Source of the DNA: Thraustochytrium sp. TN22
Lineage: Eukaryota > Sar > Bigyra > Thraustochytrida > Thraustochytriidae
NCBI GenBank assembly: GCA_013306675.1
Contig: JABLUY010000156.1
Location: forward strand, 28,668-92,667
Length of the DNA stretch: 64,000 bases
Reading direction: 5' to 3'
Positions 24,809 through 36,634 of this stretch are shown here, one piece after another (the stretch's first letter is position 1; every line of letters starts with the position of its first letter). The notes below the pieces were generated by a model. It saw only the letters and a list, made by a program, of their open reading frames with translations, made no database searches and was not told the origin of the DNA. A program made the translations under genes and the position numbers.

Positions 24809-27800
24809 CTACTGCATCGAGGCGGAGCGCGCCAGGCCGGTGCGCTGCTCCTCGAGCCTGGCTCGCGCGTTGAGCGCGGCGATCCTAACGTACGAGTACA
24901 CCTGCTCAAGCAGCGGGATGAGGCGGTTGATGGCAACGTGCACACCGAGGGTGTGGGTGGCCTTGGAGAGCACGCCAATGACCTCCCCGCGGCTGTTGAC
25001 GAGCGGGCCGCCGGAGCTGCCCTCCAGGTTAAAGAGCGCGGCATTGATAGCCTCACGATTGGGAGAGAACGCCTGGACCGTGCCGAGATCCATGCAGATG
25101 GTCTCGGCGCCGCCGCGTGAGAGCGGAAAGCCGATAAGTGCGACGTGGTCGCCAATGTTAACCAGGGTTGAGTTGGCGATGGGCAGGTCCGCGTCGAGCG
25201 GGAGACCCTCCTGAAGCGGTGGACCCTGGCAAAAGACAATGCGCTCGCCCCAGATGGAGTTGGGCAGCCCGCTGCTGTTCGCGACCTCGCGCACCTGGCC
25301 CACAAGGCGGAGCACAAGCAGGTCCACGAAGTGGGCCGCGCGGCCGGCGCGCGTCGCGCCGATCGCCGGCGCTGAGCCCACAAAGGCGGGCGGCTGCGTG
25401 CGCGCACGATCATCGCCAGCTACGGCAATAGCGGCCTCGAACTGCCACACGGGGAGCGTGTCTTGGCTGCTAAAAATGGCGACGAAAATGTGCTTGCGGG
25501 AGCGCGGCCCGAAGTCGTACTTGCGTGAACACGAGTCGGGGTTCGAAACGAGGTGGCACGAAGTCACGATGAGGCCGCGCTCGCGGTCCATGACGAAGCC
25601 GCTGCCCATCTCGAAAAAGCGCTGCTGGTGCGAGCAAAAGATGCCCACGCGCACGATGCTGCGCGCGTCGAGGAAGATGCCTGACTGGAGCGGCAGCAGG
25701 TGCTGGTTCGGGCGCATGGCCAGCGCCAGGTCGCCTGAGCCGTTGCCGCCGTGGCTGCGGTCTTCGCCGCGCTGGCTGTTCTGGCGGGCCGCCAGCAGGC
25801 CCGGCGGCACCATGGCTCGCGGGCGCGCCGGGGTCGGCGCTGAGAGCAGCGTAGGGGACAGAGACTCGAAGCTCGAGCCGCCGGCTGGTGCGCTGTTGGG
25901 CGCGCTGTTGCTGGACGCGCTATTGGGCGCGCTCAGTGCGCCGTCCGAGCGCGCCGTATTCACTGCATCTGGCAACAGCGAGGGGTAGTCGGATCCAGCG
26001 TTGGCTTGCAGGTTTGCGCGCACCCCAACTCCAGAGCGGGCGTCCTGCTTTCTAGACACTGCAATGGCCGCCGCATCGGCCGTGTGCTCGAGGTCCTGCT
26101 GCTTGTCCTCATCCTCTTTGCATGCGTCCTCCGCATCGAGGTTGAGGAAACACTCCTCGACCTCTGGCGGCGGCGGTGCGAGCCACATGAGGGGACAGTC
26201 ATGGGCCTGGATGTGCTTGGACTCAGTCTCGCACATGGTCTTGCAGATGGGGCGGCGCGCGCGTGAGCCAGACTTGGCCTGTTGGTTCGGCGGCTGGGGC
26301 TGGGACGGCGCCCGCGCATCGCGCACGAGTTCGTAGTAATCGCGCCAGTTCTGCTCGAAGAGGTCCGCCTCGCGGTCCTGCTTCTCGTCGATGTCACGCA
26401 TGGGAAAGGAGTGCGCCGAGCTAAAGTCCTCGCCGTCACGGAGGCTAGCAATGCAGACAGGGCAGCGCACCAGGTAGAACCATGTGATGCCCATGTATTC
26501 GCCGTAGAGGATGTCCTCAATAGCGTCCTGCAGGAGGTTGACGTAGTTCCACATCTCGTGCAGCGACTCGTTGGGCGCGCCCCACGCGCAGACGTCGAGC
26601 ACGCAGCGCTCGGCGTCAAACGTGCTGGCGGCGTCCTCGTTCTGGGCGTGCGACGAGCGCGCGAAGATGCGCTCCTGCTGCTGGCGGACAAGCAGCTTGA
26701 TTTGCGCGCTGTTGGAGTCGAGCAGGCGAATGACGCTGGCGTCCTTCCAAAAGCGGATCTCCGCCTTGGACTGCGGGAAGAGGCGCGAGACCGTGGCGAA
26801 GATTTTGGTCATGAGACCGGGCGGGCGAAAGCGTGGGAAGACGAAGCTGCGGCCGATCTGCAGCGAGGCCTCGCAGCGCGGGTCGGGCCGCGACCAGCGG
26901 GCCTGCATGTTGAACTCGCGCGTGATGAGGCACGGCACGATCCACTGGCGCTCACTCCTGGGCGAGGACGCCAGCTGGCTGCACACGTCGAACTGCTCCA
27001 GGATGCGGATGAGCGCGTCGTAAATGGCGGCGTCGCGCGCCTGCTGCTGCTGCTGCTGCTGCTCCTGCGCGTCGAAAAGCTCGTGCCACAGCACGCGCAG
27101 CAGGCTCTCAGACAAAATGCCTTTGTCCTTGAGCTTGGACACGTCGCTGAAGATGCGGCCCTCACCAGCGCCGTCGCTGCCAGCCTTGGCGCGCGCGCGC
27201 GAGGCGCGCTTCGCGGCGACCAACGCGACGCGGCTGTTGGGCGCCGGCGAGGAGGAGAGCGTGGTCGCGCGGCGCCGCGCTGCACTGCGCGCCGAGGCGC
27301 CGCGGCTCACGGGGGGGCGCCCGGCCGCCGCAGCAGCGTCCGAGGTCCGGCGCAGCGTCAGCTGGTCAATCACTTCGTGATCCACGATGCGCTGGATGCA
27401 CTCCACGATCCAGTTCGGGTCCAAAAACACCGTGTCCGGGACGCCGTGGTGGTACACGAGGTGGCCGCTGTCGTTGAGAAAGTCCACGCACTGATTCACG
27501 TCGCTGGCCTCGATTGGTTCGAGCCCGCGCGCCGCGGCGCGGTCCGCGACTGCCGCGCTGAGCGCGGTCCACGAGCAGACTGGGCGGTCCGGGCGCTGCT
27601 CACGCAGAGCGGCCACGGAGTCCTTGACGACGCTCCATTCGAGCGGGATACACTCGAGCGAGCCGACGTGCGGGAAGAGTCGCTCGTCGCAAACGGTGCT
27701 GAGGAGGCGCGCGCGCAGCTTGTCCAGGCCTGCGCCGGTGCGCGCGGAGACTTCGAGGATCTCGTCCGCGACGCGCGGCCGCCGCCGCAGCAGAATTCGC

Positions 27801-30800
27801 GGCCGCATATCATTGTAGTCGTCAAACGCAGGGTCGCGCTTCGTGCTGCTGCTGGGCGCATCCTCGTGCTGCGAGGGCGCCTCGCCGTTAGGCCCTGCCG
27901 CGGCGGCCGCGGCCGCGGCAGTGGCGGCGGCCGCCGCCGCCGCGGTGGTGGTGGCCGCGTTCAGGCCGAGATGCGCCGGCGGGGGGCAGAAGCCGCCAGT
28001 GAGCTGCTGGTGCCGGCGCCTCGCCGTCTTGCTGGAGACCACCGAACCCATGTCGGTCATGTTCTCCTCGCGCTCCTCATCTTCGGCCAGCTCGAGGAGG
28101 TCATTCTTTTGCCAGGTCTCGTGCTGCTGCAGACGCTTCATGAGCGCCTCCTTGCGCTTCTGCACGACCTCGGGCGCCAGGCCGTCCGTCTTGGTGGCGA
28201 TGATTTGGATGACCGCGCCCGGGATGCGCGCCTGCACCGAGTAGACCCAGAAGCAGATGCCCGTATCGAGCTCCGTCTCGCTGAACTTGGTCACGTCCCA
28301 TACGAGGAGGTACAGGGTGCGCCGCGACAAGAAAATCTGGTGCGTCCGGTAGTACACGTATTGGCCCGCGAAATCCCAGACCGAGAGCGTCTCCGTGACC
28401 TCCGGGTCCATCTCGTCGCGCAACTCGCAGGTTCGGATGCTGACGCCAAAGACGCGATCCTCGTCGCTCATCACGCCAGCGCCGCCTTCGGAGACGAGCG
28501 CGTCGATGAGCGAGGTCTTGCCTGCGCCCGAGTTGCCCAGGACCACCACCTTGAAGCTGCTCCGCTCCACCGGCTGCGCGGCCGTGCCCGCGTTGGCGAC
28601 CATTTCCTCGGTATCCTGGGCGAGCTGGCGCAGGCGCGGCGAAGGAACGCCAGACGCGGCGCGCGGCGAGCCTGGATCGGCGAAGCCTGCTCCAGCTGCT
28701 GCCATCTCCGCGTCACCGGCAGCATCGGACATGTTCAGATCCGCTGCATCCGCCGTCGTGCTCGCGTCCTCGTCCGCAGACCCGACGCGGTGGCGCGAGG
28801 AGAGCGCCACGCTGCTCGCGCAGGTGGCACCCGCCGTATCGCCAGACTGGTGGGAATTGGAGCGCCCGCGAGGTGGCGGGGCTGCCACCGCTGCGCGCAA
28901 GGGGTCATCGTCAACCTCCCCGGAGACGATGCCGAGCCCGCGTAGCAGGGGTGAGAGGCCGAGCGAGCTGCCTGAATCAGCGCGGGGCCGGTTGGTTGAG
29001 AAGCCGGCCTCGTCCGTCGCGCCCAGGGATTGTGGAGAGGCCTTGCTGAGGCTGTAGAAGAACTTGCGCACGGCAGCAGGACCGCTGGACACCACGCTCA
29101 GCGGCGGCACCTGCAGCGAGAGGTTGCCGTTGGCGCGCAGCACGCGCAGCGAGTCCATGAACATGAAGCAGGGTGGCAGCGCCGTGAGGTGGTTAGTGTG
29201 CAGACTGAGCTGCTCGATCTTAAGAATGCCTTCGCAGAATTCGCGGTCCAGCGTGCCGTGCAGGTTGTTCATACCGAGGTCCAGCGACTTGAGCGAGCGA
29301 CCGAGCGAGCTGTGCAGAGCAGTGATGAAGTGCTCCGGGTCGTCCGCCGGCACGAGGCGCTCGAGCTGGTTGTCCCGCAGGTCGAGGTATTCGAGCGTGG
29401 GCAAGGTCACGAATGCCCGCGGAAACTCGCGGATGTGGTTGTGACTGACCGAGAGTAGCGTGAGCGAGACCAAGGAGCTTCATGGTTCCCGGAAAGCTCT
29501 TCTCGGTGAGCTGGTTGTAGTCCATGTGCAGCTCGGTGAGGTGGATGAGCGAGCCCACATGTTTGGGCAACATCTGCAGCGCGTTGCGGTCGAGGTCCAA
29601 GATGCCGAGGCGCTTGTTGGCGGTGGGATCCTTGGCAAGGTCGCGCAGTCCCGGCACGCGCGTTAAGCCGCGGTTTCGCAGACTCAGCTCGATGGAGACC
29701 ATGGTGCGGTTCTTGCGCCAGGCCCTGATAAAGCTCTTGGCCTCGCGGCGGTCGCTGGCGCGGCGGCCGCCGGCACTGCTGCCGCTCGTCGCGGAGAGCG
29801 CTGCGCGCGACACGTTGCGCCGGTGCTCAAGGTTCTTCTGATCCGCCAAGAGCGCGCTGGCGTCCCCAGACACGTCCACGTGGCCGAACAGGTTGCTGCC
29901 GGGCATGGGGCCCGAGTCGAGGCTGCCAAAGGGGACGACCGAGTCCGTCATCGACATGTCCACCAGGCCCGCCGCGGCGGCCATGACGGCGTCTTGGGCT
30001 TGCTTTGGGCGGGCGGCTGCCCCCCCCCTGCGCGGTCGCCTCCTCGTCTTTGTCCTCGTCTTCATCCTCGTCTTCGTCCTCTTCCTCATCCTCGTCTTCG
30101 GATGCCTCAAAGTCGTGGCCGAGGCCAAAGTGCAGGCCGTCCTCGCTCTCCTCGACCTCTTCCATGTGCTGAAACAGGCCCACCTCGTCGTTGTGTGCAT
30201 CGTTGTCTTCGTTCACGTTGCTGAGCTCGTCATTTGCGTCGTCCTCGTCGTCATCCGGCAGGCCCTTGGCGGTGGTGGTTTGTGGGATTGGGCCACGGCG
30301 GCTCGCCGTGCGGCTCGCGCCGACGTCGTTGAGCGAGTCGCGAACCAGGGACGCCGGCGTGGACACGCTACGCTGCGCGGCGCTCCCGCTGAGCGCGCGG
30401 CCGGCCAGGGCCCCGGGCAGGACGAGTCCCGGCCGCCACGCCGAGGGCGTCTGGCCGAGGATCGGCCCGAAGCCTGTGCTCCTCCCGTTGCTTATTGACT
30501 GTGAGTAGGACGATGTGAGCGCGTGCGGCGCCATGACGCCGGCCGCCGGCGGCCAGTAGCCCGGCTGCGCATCGACGCTGGTGGCGCTCTGACCGCTGTC
30601 GGCGACCTCGGCGCTTCTGGGGTCCTTGGCGTTTGTTTGCTGGGCCTGCGCGCCAGACGCGGCCTCCTCCTGCTGCGCCCGTGCTGGGTGGCGGCGGCTC
30701 CGTGTCCAGTGGCGACGGCGGTACTCGCGCGTGCGCGAGCCGCTGGAAGCGTAGCCCTCCGCCGTCGAGGCCGAGGCCGACGCCTCGCTACGCGCGCGGC

Positions 30801-30894
30801 GGCCGCCGGACTTGCGCCTGTCCTGCTGCCTCAGAATGCGGTCCTCGACTTCGCCGCCGTGATCATGCAGCAGCTCTTCCGACTTGCCACTCAT
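24809..30894 (-). CDS. ROCO protein: LRR-Roc-COR with C-terminal trypsin/HtrA-like protease domain (two frame breaks)
   Basis: Read as one gene of about 2027 codons from ATG 30894 (MSGKSEELL). The N-terminus is disordered and acidic. Leucine-rich repeats follow (LGILDLDRNALQMLP, LTELHMDYNQL, LTLLSVSHNHI, LEYLDLRDNQL). The Roc GTPase has P-loop GNSGAGKTS, DFAGQ, TKTD and EVSARTG, with a long disordered insert between the last two. COR follows (WTALSAAV, VDFLNDSGHLVYH, FLDPNWIVE). A Cys/His-rich stretch (CPVC ... CKTMC ... HDC) comes next. The C-terminal domain has the triad context GSGFV ... TSCHLV, HFVDLLVLRL and EGSSGGPLVN. Two single-base frame changes interrupt the frame: one at a run of nine C (30020-30028) and one near 29473-29478, inside the LRRs. 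They may be assembly errors or real damage; domain continuity across both favours error. Divergent from the DDX60-like helicase. Confidence 0.78.
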
Positions 30895-30975
30895 CGTCGG
30901 GCCCCATGTGTCGCGGCCAGGCCGCGTTTGCGCGCTGCTTGCTCGCTTGCTTGCAGTGGTTGGGCTCTGGATCCC

Positions 30976-31015
<40 letters not shown>

Positions 31016-32093
31016 AGCCGCCGCCGCGAGGTCGCCCCTGCTGGCCGGCCGTCTCGCCTCACCGCGCCTCGCCTCGCCGCGCCGCGCCGCGCCGCGCCGC
31101 CGCCGCCGCCGCCGCCGCCTGCGCGCGCGCGTTCAACTCGACCTTTTGGTTTGCGAGCGCCAACTTGTTGAACACGACGATCATCGTCACTCGAGCCTCC
31201 TTTGTCACGCTCGAGCAAGCCTCGTACGCGGGCACGGGCGCGGGCGCGCGCAGGCCTCGGCGAGCGTCGCGAGCGTGCATCGCGTTTGGACGTACCGCGA
31301 GCGCGTGCGGAGCGACCCGGCGCTGCTTGCGAATTCTTTGGCGAAGGTTCGGGCACGCGGGCGAGGCGCCATCCCTGCGCGCGCTGCGCCGTGCAGCGAG
31401 ACGCAGGTCTCTGCAGGCGGACGCCACGGCACGCCGTCGATGGCGTCCGGCATCCCTGGAGCGCGCTAGGCTTGGAAGTCCTGCCGAGCGCCGCCGCCCC
31501 CTCGAAGCGGCCGAACCGCCGCGAGAACGTGACCACGGTGACCGTGAAGCACCGTGAACTTGGGACCAGACCCAGACCAGTACGAGCACAGGATCACCGT
31601 CGTAAGTTGGACGCCCCTGCTCCCCGCGGCCGCGACGCCGCCGGGCGAGGAGACCGCAGCGAGCCAGGCCTGCGGGCCGGGGCTCGCCGCCGGCCGCGGG
31701 CGAGGCGCGGAGGACTGGACGCTCGCGGGCGGCGCCAGCGCGAAGATGGGCGCGGCGCCGGCCGGGCGCGGCGAGGGTCCCGGAATCGGGTACCGCGGGC
31801 GACGTGCGGCTCCGGCGCCAACGACGAGAAGCGACGATCGCGTGGATCAAAATCAAATCGCAGCGGGCAGGCGCGCCTGAAGCGGCGTGCGGGCGGCGGC
31901 GGCGGCGGGCGGCGGCGGCGGCGGAGGAGCGGCTCGCGCCGGCGCGCGCGGCGCGGCCCCGGGCCGGTGGCAGGGCGGGCGGCGGGCGCGAGGAGGCTGG
32001 GCATCCAGGCGCGGCGCGCAGCGCGAAAGTCTAACTCTCGGCGGCGGGCAGGCGCAGGCGCGCGCAGGCGCGAGCGCGCGGCAGACAGGCACC
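30895..32093. other. Divergent intergenic region between ROCO gene and DDX60-like gene
   Basis: About 1.2 kb without a supported gene. It has a (CCG)n run at about 30976-31026, GCCGCGCC low-complexity to about 31115, an ordinary stretch, and a second GC-rich block at about 31880-32030. Long frames here encode only Arg/Ala/Gly strings. Promoters of both flanking genes are expected inside. Confidence 0.5.
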
Positions 32094-35000
32094 ATGATGG
32101 CGCGTCCGGTCCGCACGGGGCCGAGGCTGACGAAGAAGGCCCGCGAGCGCAAGCATGAGGAGGAGAAGGCCGACAAGGCGCTGGGCGGCGCGACGATGAA
32201 GGAGGTGGAGGGCGAGGAGGCGACCAAGAAGACGCCGCACTTCTACGTGGAGCTGCAGTGGTTCAAGCTGCTGCGCGGGCAGAAGCGGCTGAACCAGATC
32301 GCGCGCCTGCTGGTGGAGCTGGCGCCCAGCAAGGTCTTCGACCCGCGCGGCATCTACGACGCGCACCTCAAGGAGGAGGCGGCGGCCGGGCCGGCGGTCG
32401 GCGGCGGCGAGGACGAGGACGCGGAGGGCGCCAAGGGCGCCAAGAAGGCGGGCGCCAAGTCCAAGAAGCCGAGCAAGGCGGACCTGATCCGGCAGCAGAA
32501 CACGGTCAAGCGGCAGAAAGAGGCGGCGGCGCGCGACGCGGAGAAGCTTCGCACGCTGGGCACGCAGGCTGGCGCGAACATCAAGCTCAAGACGGAGTCG
32601 GGCAAGCTGCTGCTGCTGCTGGGCATGCTCAAGAACGCGGTCCGCGATAACCAGGTGGTGGACGTGCTGGACACCATGTGGGAGATCGAGGAGGTGTCCA
32701 AGGAGGTGGACGAGAAGGAGCGGAAAGCGGCGCTCAAGCCGTACGGCGACGTGATCAAGCAGGCGTCGGAGATCCGCAACTCGCGCGAGGCCATGGGCGG
32801 GATGAACCTGTACGACTTCCAGCTGACGGCCATGAGCGACCGTCTGCCGCCGCTGAACCTGCACTCGCTGTCGGGCAAGTTCAAGCTGGACGCGTGGCAG
32901 CTGCATGTGATCAAGCTGGTGAACGAGCGCAAGTCGGTGCTCATCACGGCGCCGACGTCGAGCGGCAAGACGGTGCTCTCGACCTATGTGTGCACGACCG
33001 GTCTGCGCGTGCTCTTCACGGTGCCGTCGGAGCCGCTGGCGTGGCAGGTGGCGGCCATGCTGCGCGCGCTCAAGGTTGACGTGGCGATCCAGGTGCCTAC
33101 TCTCTCGTACGTGCCCAACAAGTGGACGGTGGCGGTGGGCACGCCGCACGCGCTGGAGAGCGGGCTGACGAAGCAGATCGGCTTCGACTTCGACTACATG
33201 GTGGGCGACGAGATCCACTCGCTCAACAACCAGGACGGCCCTGCTCTGCAGCGTCTGATCCGCGCCATCCCGAAGACCTGCAAGGTGCTGGGTCTCTCGG
33301 CGACCATTGGCAACGCCAAGGAGCTCCAGGAGTGGTGGGAGACCATCGTGGGCGAGGGCGAGATCGAGCTGGTCGTGCACAAGTCGCGCTTCATCAACCT
33401 GCAGCGCTACGTGTGGGCGTCGCAGGCGGATGCGGCCTCGGACGAGCCGGAGCCGGCCAACCCGGACGCCGCGGGCGCCCAGGAGGCCGAGGGCGGCAAG
33501 AAGAAGGCTGCTGGCCCGGCCAAGATCAAGCAGGAGACGGATGGCAAGCTGCAGCTGCTGCACCCGTGCTCGATCCTGACGGTCGAGTACCTGGCGAGCG
33601 ACGACTACGCGTCGAGCGACCTGGCCTTCACGCCGGTGGACGCCTTTGCGCTCTTCAAGGCCATGGACGCCCTGGCCGGCCCGCAGTGCAGTGTGGACGT
33701 GAACGACCTCAAGCCCAAGACGTACTTCCAGGAGAAGGGCTCGCAGCGCGTGACGCTCATGCAGGCCAAGGAGTACGAGGATGCGCTCAAGGATCGCCTG
33801 GTCAAGCTCGCCAAGGAGGAGCCCGACATGTGCAGCCTGCTGCTGGCCTCGCTGGCGCCCGGCCACAACATCAAGACCATCAAGAAGGCGCGCAAGGCGG
33901 TCCTGGGCAAGTCAAAGGAGGAGCTCAACAAGTTCGACCGCGAGACGGCGGCGCAGCTCATGAGCAAGGTGGAGAAGTCGCTCGAGTCCTCGGCCATCAA
34001 CACGAGCAACGCGTCGCTGGCCGACCTCATCTTTGACTTGCACAAGGACGAGCGCACGCCGGCCATCACCTTCCAGCTTGACAGCGTGCGCTGCCAGAGC
34101 ATGTTCGATGGCCTGCTGCGCGAGCTCGAGGAGCGCGAGCTCCGTACGCACCCGGAGTACCGCAAGGAGCTGGAGCGCAAGGCCAAGGGCATTGAGAAGC
34201 TGCGCGAGCGCCAGGCGCGCCGCGCCGGCAAGCGCGACGACGACGAGGCCGCCGAGGCGCAGGAGTTTGGCGACGGCGTCAACGAGGCCGTCGACGTCAA
34301 CCAGCCGCACCCGGACTTTATGCTCACGCCGCCCGGCCGCGGCATGAGCTCCGTCGAGACGCGCGACGTCGAGATGAAGCTGCGCGACGACCTGCCGCCC
34401 AGCGGCGACCTGGCGCACCCGCTCATCCGCGGCCTGCGCCGCGGCATTGGCATGTACATCGAGGGCCTCAGCTCCACCTATCAGCGGCTGGTGCAGGCCA
34501 TGGCGCAGCAGGGCCGTCTCGGCGTCGTCTTTAGCGACGAGCTGCTCGCTTACGGTGTCAACATGCCCTTCCGTACCGCCGTCTTCTTTGGCGACCCGGG
34601 CGAGGAGTGGCTCACCCCGCTGCTGCACCAGCAGATGGCCGGCCGTGCCGGCCGTCGTGGCCTCGATCGCCAGGGTAACCTCATCTACTGCGGCTTCCCG
34701 CCCAACCGCCTCAAGAACCTGCTGCGCGGCCGCCTGCCGCGCGTCACCGGCCGCTGGCCGCTCTACCCGACCGTGCCGCTGCAGCTCGAGATGAACTCGC
34801 GTTACGAGGTGGCCGGTGCCCCGCTCACCCGCGACAAGATGGCCGACATTTGCGCCACCCCGCTCAGCGAGTGGCTCGAGAAGAAGACTGTCGACAACTA
34901 CTACGACACCGCGGAGAGCTGGGTCAAGCACCTCGGCATCCTCGACCACCCGCCCTCCTCCTACAACTACCTTATCCCGGAGCTCGTCTGGGAGCTCCGC

Positions 35001-35777
35001 AAGTACCTGCCCGAGTCCCTCGCCATCGAGTACATGATCGAGCCCATGGTCAAGAAGTACCGCGACCTTGTCTACAGCCAGTCCGACAAGGTCGCCGACG
35101 TCACCCACCAGACCAGCATGTTTTTGCTCTTCTGCCGCGTCTGCTCGCGCGAGCCCCACCATGCCTACACCGAGACCGAGCTCGCTGCCGCGCCCACCCC
35201 GGAGGCCGCCGACGCGCTGCGCTGGGCCCGCCCCCTGCCCTTCCCGCACTCCATGGATGAAGAGTGGGACCGCTGGACCGAGATCATCAACGCCAGCCAG
35301 CAGCGCATCGTCGACGCCGACCTCCCCTACGGCGACCAGATGCTCCTCCCGGTCCCCATGGACCAGCCCCTCGACAACATGGTCTACGCCTCCTTTGTGC
35401 GCAACCAGGTCGATCCGGCCCTCCCCACCCCGGTGCAGCACCGCCTGCGCGAGCGCCTCTGGAACGTCGGCGAGATCCTCCGCATCACCTCCAACGTCCT
35501 CGGCCGCTCCCCCGAGCTCGGCCCGGTCCAGAACCTCATCCGCAAGGCCTTCGTGCGTATCCGCTACATTCTCGACGAGACGGCCTCGCGCAACTGGAAG
35601 AAGCTCGACGAGGCCTCCATGTCGCTCAAGCCCCCCGCCGAGGCCCAGCCCCTCGCCACCGCCCCGGTTCAGGTGGGCCACCACGACGACGAGGATGACG
35701 AGGCCAATGCCGCTGGCGACGACGACGGCGACGACGACGTTGACGATGCCGAGCCCCCCGCTGCCCCTGAGGAGTGA
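32094..35777 (+). CDS. DDX60-like Ski2-family DExH-box RNA helicase
   Basis: ATP-dependent helicase of 1227 residues. ATG 32094 lies in a good context (ACCATGATGG). A Lys/Glu-rich N-terminus carries a helical segment (ELQWFKLLRGQKRLNQIARLL). The helicase core has motif I APTSSGKT (about 286-293), DEIH near 371, LSATIGN near 401, a Lys/Glu-rich insert, ELLAYGVNMPF, and motif VI QMAGRAGRRG near 848. An LxGxxPLYPTV segment and a helical C-terminal region follow, then an acidic tail rich in Asp. The order and motif wording match DDX60/DDX60L and its protist relatives better than Ski2 or Mtr4, because no arch/KOW insert is seen. Animal DDX60 acts in antiviral RNA sensing and translation control; the role here is inference. 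Divergent from the ROCO gene. Confidence 0.85.
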   Translation: MMARPVRTGPRLTKKARERKHEEEKADKALGGATMKEVEGEEATKKTPHFYVELQWFKLLRGQKRLNQIARLLVELAPSKVFDPRGIYDAHLKEEAAAGPAVGGGEDEDAEGAKGAKKAGAKSKKPSKADLIRQQNTVKRQKEAAARDAEKLRTLGTQAGANIKLKTESGKLLLLLGMLKNAVRDNQVVDVLDTMWEIEEVSKEVDEKERKAALKPYGDVIKQASEIRNSREAMGGMNLYDFQLTAMSDRLPPLNLHSLSGKFKLDAWQLHVIKLVNERKSVLITAPTSSGKTVLSTYVCTTGLRVLFTVPSEPLAWQVAAMLRALKVDVAIQVPTLSYVPNKWTVAVGTPHALESGLTKQIGFDFDYMVGDEIHSLNNQDGPALQRLIRAIPKTCKVLGLSATIGNAKELQEWWETIVGEGEIELVVHKSRFINLQRYVWASQADAASDEPEPANPDAAGAQEAEGGKKKAAGPAKIKQETDGKLQLLHPCSILTVEYLASDDYASSDLAFTPVDAFALFKAMDALAGPQCSVDVNDLKPKTYFQEKGSQRVTLMQAKEYEDALKDRLVKLAKEEPDMCSLLLASLAPGHNIKTIKKARKAVLGKSKEELNKFDRETAAQLMSKVEKSLESSAINTSNASLADLIFDLHKDERTPAITFQLDSVRCQSMFDGLLRELEERELRTHPEYRKELERKAKGIEKLRERQARRAGKRDDDEAAEAQEFGDGVNEAVDVNQPHPDFMLTPPGRGMSSVETRDVEMKLRDDLPPSGDLAHPLIRGLRRGIGMYIEGLSSTYQRLVQAMAQQGRLGVVFSDELLAYGVNMPFRTAVFFGDPGEEWLTPLLHQQMAGRAGRRGLDRQGNLIYCGFPPNRLKNLLRGRLPRVTGRWPLYPTVPLQLEMNSRYEVAGAPLTRDKMADICATPLSEWLEKKTVDNYYDTAESWVKHLGILDHPPSSYNYLIPELVWELRKYLPESLAIEYMIEPMVKKYRDLVYSQSDKVADVTHQTSMFLLFCRVCSREPHHAYTETELAAAPTPEAADALRWARPLPFPHSMDEEWDRWTEIINASQQRIVDADLPYGDQMLLPVPMDQPLDNMVYASFVRNQVDPALPTPVQHRLRERLWNVGEILRITSNVLGRSPELGPVQNLIRKAFVRIRYILDETASRNWKKLDEASMSLKPPAEAQPLATAPVQVGHHDDEDDEANAAGDDDGDDDVDDAEPPAAPEE

Positions 35778-36634
35778 GGAAGCAGCACGCGTCCAAAACG
35801 AAGTGGTAGAAACAACTACAACCAGCCAAAGTTCATGGCAAGAAAAAAACAAACAAAATGTGACTCGCTGTCGCGGATGAGCAACCAAGTATTAGTTGCT
35901 CCACTGATTGGCAACCAAGTTGCAAGGCAGAGGCTGTCAAGGGCGCTCCAAAGTTGACAAGTTCCACATCGAGACTTCGCCGTCTAGGCCTAGCCTAGCG
36001 CGCGGTGGACTGCCAAGCAACGCTCCAGCGCGAGCTGATCGCCCAGCGAGCTTGAGCTTGTCCTGACCGCCCAGCGAGCTTGAGCTTGCCCTGACCGCCC
36101 AGCGGGCTCGGCCTTGTCCTGCTGAGACCTGCTCGCACGTCCCAACCCGCTTCGTCTCGCCAGCCCTCCCAGTTCGCTCTTCTCTTGCACTGATTCAAGG
36201 CCAGGCCGTCCATCCTTCAGCCGAAGCACGCCTCACAGGCGCTCCGACTCCGGCGCCTGTGCACCGACCTCGAGTCCCAGGCTTCGAGTTCGTCTGCAAC
36301 GCCAGCACGAGCACCGGCACCGTTGCACCGACCTGGTGACGTCTCGAGAGGCCGCGCTGCAGTACTAAGTAGTAAGTTAGTATTCTGACTCAGAATGCCT
36401 TGAATGCCAAGCGTGTCAAGAATGTTGTGACGCGCACGCGCGCTCGACGATTGATGGCGTCATGGCGGTTCGTGGACACGGACGTCGACAGGGCCGGGCG
36501 CTGCCACGTGTTGCTCGCTAAGTAAGTGCCGCTGAGGCGACGCAGCGGCAGCAGCGCGGGCGCGGCGGCCAGGTCGCGCGGCGCGGCAGTGCGCATTCGT
36601 CGATCGATCGGACACGCGGCGGCAGAGCAGCAGC
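35778..36634. repeat. Intergenic with 28-bp tandem repeat
   Basis: A 28-bp unit beginning GCCCAGCGAGCTTGAGCTTG repeats about 2.7 times from 36041, decaying in the third copy. The rest shows no credible gene; the last 100 bases are the 5' flank of cytochrome b5. Confidence 0.75.

Noticed and set aside
26282-28945. 887-codon plus-strand open frame
   Set aside because: It lies antisense to the ROCO coding sequence. GC-rich codon use leaves few stop codons on the opposite strand; it has no domain, and its composition mirrors the real gene.
31202-32158. 318-codon plus-strand frame upstream of the helicase
   Set aside because: Almost entirely Arg/Ala/Gly from GC repeats, and out of frame with the helicase start.
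32031-35888. Two long minus-strand frames (about 610 and 660 codons)
   Set aside because: Antisense shadows of the DDX60-like helicase, rich in Leu/Val/His/Arg with no family motif.
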